Source: Novosphingobium sp.
Lineage (GTDB): Bacteria; Pseudomonadota; Alphaproteobacteria; Sphingomonadales; Sphingomonadaceae
Length of the DNA stretch: 5,379 bases
NCBI GenBank assembly: GCA_020853995.1
Contig: JADYXV010000181.1
Location: 1 to 5,379 of the forward strand
Direction: 5' to 3'
Shown here: positions 1-4,978 of the stretch, in pieces
Layout: every line of letters begins with the position of its first letter
How positions within the stretch are numbered: position 1 is the first letter of the stretch
The notes under the pieces: model-generated
Told to the model about the DNA's origin: nothing
Seen by the model: the letters and a program-made list of their open reading frames with translations, nothing else
The model's database searches: none
Position numbers and translations under genes: made by a program

Positions 1-90
1 CGCTGGTTGGCCGAAGAGGCGCTAGAGCGTGGCTGGCGGTTCACCGACCGGCTGCATATTCATTTGTATGGGGATACGCGAGGGACTTGA
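1..90 (+). CDS. queE: C-terminal end of probable 7-carboxy-7-deazaguanine synthase (QueE), 5' partial
   Basis: Reading frame 1 is open from the window edge to a TGA at 88-90 and gives 29 residues that end in RLHIHLYGDTRGT. This tail resembles the ending of one class of alphaproteobacterial QueE, which closes with a pattern like LH(V/I)xx(W/F/Y)Gx(K/T)RG(V/T). QueE is a radical-SAM enzyme that converts 6-carboxytetrahydropterin to 7-carboxy-7-deazaguanine in queuosine precursor synthesis. The radical-SAM CxxxCxxC motif would lie upstream and is not visible, so the name rests only on the tail. The gene converges with ssb, and the hairpin at 109-130 lies between them. It could be another enzyme with a similar end; the coding call is firmer than the product name. 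Confidence 0.5.
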   Translation, partial: RWLAEEALERGWRFTDRLHIHLYGDTRGT

Positions 91-108
91 ATTCCGCGGG
101 TAAACACG

Positions 109-130
109 CCCCTCCCGTGAACGGGAGGGG
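109..130. terminator. GC-rich hairpin terminator between convergent genes
   Basis: CCCCTCCCG at 109-117 pairs perfectly with CGGGAGGGG at 122-130 around a TGAA loop at 118-121. It sits 19 bases after the queE-like stop at 90 and 15 bases after the ssb stop at 146 (minus strand), so it can serve both transcripts. There is no long T-run on the plus-strand side. On the minus-strand side the stem is followed by GCGTGTTTA, a weak T-rich tail. It may be a stabilising 3' hairpin as much as a classical intrinsic terminator. Confidence 0.75.
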
Positions 131-145
131 AGACATTGCGGCCAA

Positions 146-700
146 TCAGAACGGGATGTCATCGTCCAGATCATCGCCGAAACCGCCGCCTGCGGGCGCG
201 CCGCTGCCGCCAAAGCCGCCCGACGAACCACCGCTACCGCCGCCTTGATTCCAGCCGCCGCCACTGCCGCCGCGCGAACCACCGCCCGAAGATCCGCCTT
301 CGTTGTAGCCGCCTGAACGGCCACCACCGCCACCGCCGCCTGCACCGGGCGCCCCATCAAGCATGGTCAGCACGCCGCCGCCCATGCCGACGGTGATTTC
401 CGTGTTGTAACGGTCATTGCCGCTCTGGTCCTGCCACTTGCGCGTGCGCAGGCTGCCTTCGATATAGACCTTGCTGCCCTTTTTCAGATATCGTTCCGCC
501 ACACCGACCAGCCCATCGGACTGGAGCACGACTGTATGCCATTCGGTACGCTCTTTCTTTTCGCCGGTGGCCTTGTCCTTCCAGCTTTCGCTGGTGGCGA
601 TGCGCAGATTGCAGATGCGCCCGCCGTTCTGGAAGCTCTTGACCTCGGGGTCCTGGCCCAAATTGCCAACGATGATGACCTTGTTGACGCTGCCTGCCAT
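146..700 (-). CDS. ssb: Single-stranded DNA-binding protein SSB
   Basis: The 184-residue product is a bacterial SSB, which coats single-stranded DNA as a tetramer in replication, recombination and repair and recruits partner enzymes through its C-terminal tip. The OB fold spans about residues 4-112, beginning with VNKVIIVGNLGQDPEV and including the SESW and TEWH segments and the later LRTRKW segment. Trp40 and Trp54 match the E. coli DNA-stacking tryptophans, and Trp89 corresponds to Trp88 of E. coli. The position of E. coli Phe60 is Gln60 here, in a VVLQSDGL segment. Residues about 117-174 form a linker dominated by Gly and Ser. The protein ends in the canonical acidic tip DDLDDDIPF. The ATG at 700 is preceded by AAAGGGA about 9 bases upstream, a plausible ribosome binding site. 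The gene lies 94 bases downstream of feoB on the same strand and probably has its own promoter, although read-through from feoB is possible. Confidence 0.97.
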   Translation of the reverse strand: MAGSVNKVIIVGNLGQDPEVKSFQNGGRICNLRIATSESWKDKATGEKKERTEWHTVVLQSDGLVGVAERYLKKGSKVYIEGSLRTRKWQDQSGNDRYNTEITVGMGGGVLTMLDGAPGAGGGGGGGRSGGYNEGGSSGGGSRGGSGGGWNQGGGSGGSSGGFGGSGAPAGGGFGDDLDDDIPF

Positions 701-794
701 CGAATCATGTCCCTTTGAATTTGACCGCTTGCCTAGCGCATCGGTGCGGGGTGGCGCGAGTCAGGCGACCGTATTTCCCACAGGGCAGAGCGCG
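701..794 (-). promoter_or_regulatory. ssb upstream region with two GANTC sites
   Basis: This 94-base gap between the feoB stop and the ssb start must hold the ssb ribosome binding site (AGGGA, minus strand, around 711-716) and probably its promoter. I see no convincing -35/-10 pair and no SOS-type GTTC-N7-GTTC operator. It contains two GANTC sequences, GAATC at 702-706 and GAGTC at 758-762. GANTC is the recognition site of the cell-cycle methyltransferase CcrM in many alphaproteobacteria. I see no strong terminator hairpin after feoB here. A regulatory role is inferred. Confidence 0.35.
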
Positions 795-2654
795 CTACCC
801 CAGCCCCAAAGCGGTCGCGGTCCAGAATGTGGCGAACGACGCGAGGTAAGCCAGCGCGAACAGGTACGCGAGCATGAACGCGGGCCACTTCCAGCCATTG
901 GTTTCCCGCCGCGCAACCGCGATAGTCGAAAGGCACTGCGGCGCAAATACGAACCACGCGAGGAACGACAGCGCCATCGGCAAGGTCCAACGCGACTTCA
1001 ATTGATCGCCCAGCGCCATGGCCTGCGCGTCCTCATCATCGCTGGCACTAACCGCATATGTGGTGGCTAGCGAGCTGACCGCCACTTCACGCGCGGCCAT
1101 GGCAGGGATGATCGCAAGGCTCATGTCGCGGTTGAAACCGATGGGTTCGAGCACGACGGCAAGGCCGTTGGCGAGCGTTCCGGCGACCGAGGCATTGATC
1201 TGGTCCTGCCCCGGTTCGGCGCGCGGAAAGTTGAGCAAAATCCAAAGCGCGATGGTGACGGTGAAGATCATCGTCCCTGCACGGCGCAGGAAAATCCATA
1301 CGCGCTGCCACAAACCGATGGCGAGGTCCTTGACCGTGGGCATCTGATATTTGGGCAATTCCATGATGAACCCCGACGCAGCGCCCTTGGTTACCGAACG
1401 GCGCAAGACCAGTGCCACCAGCATCGCGCCCACAATTCCCGCCACATAAAGCGCAAACAGCACCAACCCTTGAAGGCCAATACCGGGGCCGACCTTATCA
1501 TTCGGAATGAACGCGGCGATGATCACGGCATAGACCGGCAACCGAGCCGAACAGGTCATCATCGGTGCGATCAGGATCGTGGTCAGCCGGTCTTTGGGAT
1601 CGGTGATGGAACGCGTGGCCATGATGCCGGGAATGGCGCAGGCAAAGCTGGAGAGCAGCGGGATGAAGCTGCGGCCCGACAGGCCCACACCGGCCATCAT
1701 GCGGTCCATCAGGAAGGCCGCACGCGCCATGTACCCGGTGGCCTCCATCGTCAGGATGAAGAAGAACAGGATCACGATTTGCGGCAGGAACACCACGACC
1801 GATCCGACGCCCGCGATGATCCCGTCGGTGATCAAATCACGAAACAGACTATCGGTAAGCGTGGCCTTGACCAGATCACCGAGGCTGCCAACTATCGCCT
1901 CAAGGCCATCGGCAAAGGGCGTGGCCCATGTAAACACCGCCTGAAACACCACAAACAGCAACGCAAACAGGATTGGCGGCCCTGCCCACGGGTGGAGCAG
2001 CGCCTTGTCAAGCTTGGCATGGATGCGGTGTTTGGCCGTTTCAGAAATGATCGCTGCATTGGCGATTTCGTGTGCGAGCATACGCCGTTCAGGCAAGGTA
2101 ACATGCGGGCGCGGGGTGAGTTCGTGTGCTTGCGCCCGGTCGCGTGCCTCGCCGATTGCCGCGCCCAGCTCCGCCAGACCGCGACGGCGTACGGCAACGG
2201 TGGCGACAACAGGTACACCCAGCGCGGCTTGCAACGCGGCGGGATCAATCACCAGACCGTCGCGCTCTGCCAGATCGACCATGTTGAGCGCAACTACGGT
2301 TGGCCGGCCCAGTTCGATCACTTCTTGGGCAAAAACAAGATGCTGTTCGAGGTTCGAGCTATCGAGCACCAGCACGATCACATCGGGCTGCGCCTGGCCG
2401 GTCTGTTCCCCCATGATGACCTTGCGGGTCACTTCTTCATCCGGGCTGGTTGAACCCAAACCATAGGATCCCGGCAGATCGACCAGTTCCACCGGTTCGC
2501 CCGTTGGCAAAATCAACCGGCCCGCTTTGCGTTCAACGGTAACACCGGGATAATTGGCAATCTTCTGGCGCGCGCCCGTCAACGCATTGAAAAGCGCACT
2601 TTTGCCTGCATTGGGGTTGCCAACTAGAGCTGCGACAATTGGCATCCGGCTCAT
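795..2654 (-). CDS. feoB: Ferrous iron transport protein B (FeoB), short form
   Basis: The 619-residue product is the inner-membrane ferrous iron transporter FeoB. The N-terminal G domain shows G1 GNPNAGKS at residues 12-19, the G2 threonine at 39 (YPGVTVE), G3 DLPG at 59-62, G4 NMVD at 124-127 and a G5-like VAVRRRG at 153-159, where E. coli has VSTRGRG. A helical spacer follows to about 215. The membrane part begins near HPWAGPP (221-227) and contains the two Gate motifs with their conserved cysteines, Cys339 in SFACAIPGIMATR and Cys368 in MMTCSARLPVY. E. coli FeoB has 773 residues, so this is a shorter type; the C-terminus still contains the last hydrophobic helices and does not look broken. 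The ATG at 2654 overlaps the feoA TGA as ATGA with no clear Shine-Dalgarno, indicating translational coupling. A second in-frame ATG lies three codons later. No feoC follows; ssb is next. Confidence 0.97.
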   Translation of the reverse strand: MSRMPIVAALVGNPNAGKSALFNALTGARQKIANYPGVTVERKAGRLILPTGEPVELVDLPGSYGLGSTSPDEEVTRKVIMGEQTGQAQPDVIVLVLDSSNLEQHLVFAQEVIELGRPTVVALNMVDLAERDGLVIDPAALQAALGVPVVATVAVRRRGLAELGAAIGEARDRAQAHELTPRPHVTLPERRMLAHEIANAAIISETAKHRIHAKLDKALLHPWAGPPILFALLFVVFQAVFTWATPFADGLEAIVGSLGDLVKATLTDSLFRDLITDGIIAGVGSVVVFLPQIVILFFFILTMEATGYMARAAFLMDRMMAGVGLSGRSFIPLLSSFACAIPGIMATRSITDPKDRLTTILIAPMMTCSARLPVYAVIIAAFIPNDKVGPGIGLQGLVLFALYVAGIVGAMLVALVLRRSVTKGAASGFIMELPKYQMPTVKDLAIGLWQRVWIFLRRAGTMIFTVTIALWILLNFPRAEPGQDQINASVAGTLANGLAVVLEPIGFNRDMSLAIIPAMAAREVAVSSLATTYAVSASDDEDAQAMALGDQLKSRWTLPMALSFLAWFVFAPQCLSTIAVARRETNGWKWPAFMLAYLFALAYLASFATFWTATALGLG

Positions 2655-2908
2655 GCGCGGGCCGTTTCTATGATAGGCTCAACAGTCATTGCGCGGGCAT
2701 GCACGCGACGCAGCGCAACCGTCATGCGGCCAATCTCCACAGCAAGCGGATCACGCCCTGCGAACACCCCGCGATAGGCCAGCGTCACCCGCGCACCTGC
2801 ATCAAGGCCAAGTGCCTGCAATCGCTGCGCTTCTTCAGCAACGAGCGTGGACCAGTCGACCGACGCGATTCGCGCGGGCGTGCCAAGGGGAAGTTGATCA
2901 AGTGTCAC
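2651..2908 (-). CDS. feoA: Ferrous iron transport protein A (FeoA)
   Basis: The product is an 85-residue SH3-like FeoA protein, a small cytoplasmic partner thought to support FeoB-mediated ferrous iron uptake. The family pattern is visible in TLDQLPLGTPARI at the N-terminus, RLQALGLDAGARVTL at residues 29-43 and the closing strand region DPLAVEIGRMTVALRR at 53-68. The length is normal for stand-alone FeoA, which is usually about 75-90 residues. The start is a GTG at 2908-2906, chosen because the family typically begins with a short stretch before LxxLPxG; the nearby upstream ATG at about 2924 is out of frame. An AAGGG lies only one base before the GTG, so the ribosome binding site is weak. 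The gene is first in a feoAB operon and is preceded by a Fur-like operator at 2938-2963. Confidence 0.95.
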   Translation of the reverse strand: MTLDQLPLGTPARIASVDWSTLVAEEAQRLQALGLDAGARVTLAYRGVFAGRDPLAVEIGRMTVALRRVHARAMTVEPIIETARA

Positions 2909-2933
2909 GCCCTTGCGCTGCCATAGCGCGAGC

Positions 2934-2986
2934 GACTTTGCAAGTCATTCGCAATAGAATTGCTCTAGATCAAAAATGACTTTGCA
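2934..2986. repeat. Direct repeat GACTTTGCA, two copies 44 bases apart upstream of feoA
   Basis: The nine-base sequence GACTTTGCA occurs at 2934-2942 and again at 2978-2986. The first copy overlaps the edge of the Fur-like operator, and the second overlaps the last base region just before the COQ9-family stop codon (2988-2990). The AT-rich stretch between them presumably contains the feoA promoter. The 44-base spacing is close to four helical turns. This is direct sequence observation; any role as a second operator half-site is speculation. Confidence 0.35.
2938..2963 (-). promoter_or_regulatory. Fur-like iron-responsive operator upstream of feoAB
   Basis: On the minus strand the sequence TTGCGAATGACTTGCAA (2954-2938) is an imperfect 17-base inverted repeat with 6 of 8 arm pairs matched and intact TTGC/GCAA ends. 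It overlaps a second dyad, GCAAT-AGA-ATTGC at 2951-2963, so two GCAA-N5-ATT(C/T)GC-like units are stacked 11 bases apart. The site ends 30 bases before the feoA start codon. Fur-type boxes in alphaproteobacteria are often rich in TTGC/GCAA half-sites, and feoAB is a classic Fur-repressed operon. Iron-dependent repression is therefore a reasonable inference. A Mur or other Fur-family regulator could also bind this site. Confidence 0.6.
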
Positions 2987-2987
2987 T

Positions 2988-3644
2988 TCACGCAGCAGGG
3001 TAGCGCAACCGCCCGAGCAGCCGCGTAAACGAAAACGTCTCTTCATCGCTTCGCTTGGTCCACTTGGCCTTCACCTTTTCAAACTTCATCACGCCATCGA
3101 TCCGGCGATCAAGAAAGGCGCGGGCGTCGGCGTGATCTTCGCTACTATCATTGGCAAAAACCGATAGCGTAGCGGCATAAATAGCGCCCAAAGTCAGACG
3201 CTTGGTATAGTGGTTGTAATCAGTGGCGGTATCGCCTGCCAGACGCCACATCTTATCGGCGCTGGACCAGCCGAGGCGAGCTGCCACGGCCACGTTTTGC
3301 GGCATGGCCATGATCGCCAAGGCGCGGCGCAGCGCTTCTTCCTTGCCAAGCTGCGCATCAAGCCGGAATTGCACAAGACGGCGGATGCGTTCGCGGATCG
3401 GCAGGTTGGAAAGCTGCACTTGCGGCAGTTGTTCGGCCATGTCGGCATCGATACGGGCGATCCACGCTGTGATCATCGCCATCGCCCCGCCATCAAAGGC
3501 AAAACCGGCGAGGGCGGGATCAACCCCTTCTGATGCCGCCGCTGCGGCTATGGCAGCATCGGTCCAGCCATCAAACACCGCCGCTTCGGCGATGGCAGGA
3601 GCGAGACGGAGGCGAAGCGCATCAAGGCTTTGATCATCAGTCAT
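2988..3644 (-). CDS. COQ9-family ubiquinone biosynthesis protein
   Basis: The 218-residue product matches the COQ9 family, lipid-binding helical proteins that aid ubiquinone biosynthesis (in mitochondria COQ9 assists the hydroxylase COQ7). The N-terminal part (about residues 5-60) is an Ala-rich helical region, in the position of the TetR-like helices of COQ9. The recognisable core is at about 118-195: SSADKMWRLAGDTATDYNHY (127-146), then KRLTLGAIYAATL, and AFLDRRIDGVMKFEK (176-190). The protein is soluble and has no signal peptide. The ATG at 3644 follows the ankyrin-gene stop by 15 bases and has no strong Shine-Dalgarno, which suggests expression from the upstream ankyrin-gene transcript. 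The stop lies 79 bases before feoA, with no obvious terminator between. The exact biochemical role in bacteria is inferred from the family. Confidence 0.9.
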   Translation of the reverse strand: MTDDQSLDALRLRLAPAIAEAAVFDGWTDAAIAAAAASEGVDPALAGFAFDGGAMAMITAWIARIDADMAEQLPQVQLSNLPIRERIRRLVQFRLDAQLGKEEALRRALAIMAMPQNVAVAARLGWSSADKMWRLAGDTATDYNHYTKRLTLGAIYAATLSVFANDSSEDHADARAFLDRRIDGVMKFEKVKAKWTKRSDEETFSFTRLLGRLRYPAA

Positions 3645-3659
3645 ATCAGTGTGCCAAAA

Positions 3660-4277
3660 TCAGAAGGAGGGGCCGTAGGTCTTCTTGGGTCCAGCGCCCT
3701 TTGCCTCTTTCGAAGCGCGTTCGATTTCGCCGAACACCGCGCTGGTTTTGCCTTCAAGTTCCGCATAATCGCGCGCGGACCGGCCCGAATTGTCAGGCCT
3801 GTCCGGATTCGCACCCGCTTTGATCAACAGGCGAACCAGCGCCAGATCGCGGCGGTGAACGGCGCTGATCAGCGGGGTTTCACCGGTGTTGTTGGCATCT
3901 TCCACCCGCGCGCCAGATTTGATCAGTTCATCAACGCCTTCGATAAAGCCAAGCTCGCAAGCCTGGACCAGAGGCGACATGCCCTTGTTATCACGCACGT
4001 TCACGTTCGCGCCCTTGGCGATAAGGAATTGAATCCACACCAGATCACGACGCGCTACCACGATGTGCAGCGCAGATTGTCCGGTGGTGTAATCCTTGGT
4101 GTTGATAATCTGGGTGCCGGGCTCGTTCAAAGCCTCGGTCACTTTATCGCCTTCCTTTTTTCGGACCGCTTCAAGGAACTTGTAACTGTCGGAAAACTGG
4201 GCCTGCGCAGGGATAGAAATCGCAGCGGCAAGCAGGACCGCCAGAATGGCCAGTGGCCTGCGCATGATCGACAGCAT
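3660..4277 (-). CDS. Secreted (periplasmic) ankyrin-repeat protein
   Basis: I chose the ATG at 4277, giving 205 residues, because AGGAGG at 4288-4283 lies five bases before it. A longer reading from 4301 would place this Shine-Dalgarno inside the gene. The N-terminus MLSIMRRPLAILAVLLAAA is a typical signal peptide, with likely cleavage after AQA (residues 24-26) before QFSD, so the product should be exported to the periplasm. The mature part contains about three clear ankyrin repeats, starting at TGQSALHIVVARRD, KGMSPLVQACELG and TGETPLISAVHRRD, each followed by an (A/S)GAxxxxxDN or similar turn. A degenerate fourth begins at SGRSARDYA. Ankyrin repeats mediate protein-protein contacts; the partner is unknown. 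The tail is Lys/Gly-rich and ends KKTYGPSF. The gene precedes the COQ9-family gene by 15 bases and diverges from the SCO gene. Confidence 0.9.
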   Translation of the reverse strand: MLSIMRRPLAILAVLLAAAISIPAQAQFSDSYKFLEAVRKKEGDKVTEALNEPGTQIINTKDYTTGQSALHIVVARRDLVWIQFLIAKGANVNVRDNKGMSPLVQACELGFIEGVDELIKSGARVEDANNTGETPLISAVHRRDLALVRLLIKAGANPDRPDNSGRSARDYAELEGKTSAVFGEIERASKEAKGAGPKKTYGPSF

Positions 4278-4282
4278 CAATT

Positions 4283-4288
4283 CCTCCT
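4283..4288 (-). promoter_or_regulatory. Strong Shine-Dalgarno AGGAGG that sets the ankyrin-gene start
   Basis: AGGAGG on the minus strand is followed by AATTG and then the ATG at 4277. It is the best ribosome binding site in the window and decides the start in favour of 4277 over the in-frame ATG at 4301. It also partly overlaps the first copy of the 15-base direct repeat at 4286-4300. Confidence 0.8.
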
Positions 4289-4340
4289 GTTGCAAGCCCA
4301 TGCCCTGTTGGACAAGACGGACTAGCCTCTTGCAAGCACA
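4286..4340. repeat. Pair of near-identical 15-base direct repeats in the divergent intergenic region
   Basis: CCTGTTGCAAGCCCA at 4286-4300 and CCTCTTGCAAGCACA at 4326-4340 agree at 13 of 15 positions and start exactly 40 bases apart. Each contains TTGCAAGC with the palindrome TTGCAA at its core. They lie in the 76-base region (4278-4353) between the divergent ankyrin and SCO genes, where both promoters should be. No convincing -35/-10 pair is visible on either strand. The arrangement would suit a shared regulator binding two sites, but the repeats could be accidental. The core also resembles the TTGCAAG half of the feoA operator at 2938-2944. Confidence 0.45.
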
Positions 4341-4353
4341 CGGTTAGCAGAGC

Positions 4354-4971
4354 ATGAACCGCCACGCTATGGCCCACAACCTCCGATCCCTTTTCACAGC
4401 CCTTGCGGCAACCTGCACTTTCGCGCTTTCTGCATGTGGCGGGGGAGCGCCAAGCGAAAGCCCGCCGCTGGAAGGCGCTGCGATCGGCGGGGACTTCACG
4501 CTGACAGGCAAGGACGGAAAGCCGGTCCGCTATACTGATTTCAATGGGAAATATCGCATCGTCTATTTCGGCTACACGTTTTGTCCCGACGTTTGCCCGC
4601 TCGATTTGCAGAACATCGCGCAAGGACTGAAGCTGTTTGCCAAGGATCATGCCGAGGCTGCAGCAAAAGTGCAGCCGATCTTCATCACGATTGATCCGGC
4701 GCGCGACACACCCGAAGTTGTGGGGAAATATGCCGCAAACTTCGGGCCGTCATTGGTAGGTCTGACGGGATCGCCCGAACAGATTGCGGCCGTGGCCAAG
4801 CAGTGGGCGGTGTTTTTTGGCAAACGCGATGGCGGGGCGCCCAAGGATTATCTGATGGACCACAGCCGCGCGGCCTATCTGATGGGGCCGAAGGGTGAGC
4901 CGATTGCCCTGCTGCCTGCCGAGAAGGATGCGCAGGCCGTGGCGGCTGATCTTGCAAAATGGGTGCATTAA
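4354..4971 (+). CDS. SCO1/SenC family copper-binding lipoprotein
   Basis: The 205-residue product is a SCO1/SenC/PrrC-family protein, a thioredoxin-fold factor that delivers copper to, or keeps reduced, the CuA or related site of cytochrome c oxidase. The N-terminus has a hydrophobic export signal ending in the lipobox LSAC (residues 25-28), so it should be a lipoprotein facing the periplasm. The copper-binding CxxxC is Cys77 and Cys81 in FGYTFCPDVCP, and the third ligand is His170 in YLMDHSRAAYL. The ITIDPARDTPEV segment at 111-122 is also typical of the family. Length is normal. The ATG at 4354 has only a weak AGCAGAG upstream; a second in-frame ATG at 4369 would still leave the signal intact. 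It is followed after seven bases by the cysteine-cluster gene, so the two are probably co-transcribed. Redox signalling, as for PrrC, is an alternative role. Confidence 0.95.
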   Translation: MNRHAMAHNLRSLFTALAATCTFALSACGGGAPSESPPLEGAAIGGDFTLTGKDGKPVRYTDFNGKYRIVYFGYTFCPDVCPLDLQNIAQGLKLFAKDHAEAAAKVQPIFITIDPARDTPEVVGKYAANFGPSLVGLTGSPEQIAAVAKQWAVFFGKRDGGAPKDYLMDHSRAAYLMGPKGEPIALLPAEKDAQAVAADLAKWVH

Positions 4972-4978
4972 CAACGCG

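Noticed and set aside
221..345. The GCC/CCG-rich repetitive stretch as a DNA repeat element
   Set aside because: It is explained by Gly codons of the SSB linker on the minus strand and has no regular period.
701..794. A possible SOS (LexA) operator before ssb
   Set aside because: No GTTC-N7-GTTC or GAAC-N7-GAAC pattern is present.
471..1070. A 199-codon plus-strand open frame spanning ssb and the end of feoB
   Set aside because: It crosses two confident minus-strand genes and the gap between them, and shows no recognisable domain.
1470..2453. A 327-codon plus-strand open frame opposite feoB
   Set aside because: It is antisense to an intact feoB with all G motifs, and its product is a His/Arg/Gln-rich composition typical of a shadow frame in GC-rich DNA.
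2909..2987. A terminator after the COQ9-family gene
   Set aside because: No stable hairpin with a T-run is visible; the only dyads are those of the Fur-like operator.
4278..4301. A longer ankyrin-protein start at ATG 4301
   Set aside because: AGGAGG lies inside this extension at ideal distance from the ATG at 4277, and the signal peptide is more typical from 4277.
3630..4325. A 231-codon plus-strand open frame opposite the ankyrin gene
   Set aside because: The minus strand encodes a signal peptide and clear ankyrin repeats with a strong ribosome binding site; the plus frame is a shadow.
4171..4650. A 159-codon minus-strand open frame across the sco/ankyrin divergent region
   Set aside because: It overlaps the SCO lipobox and CxxxC coding region and the ankyrin signal peptide, and has no family features.
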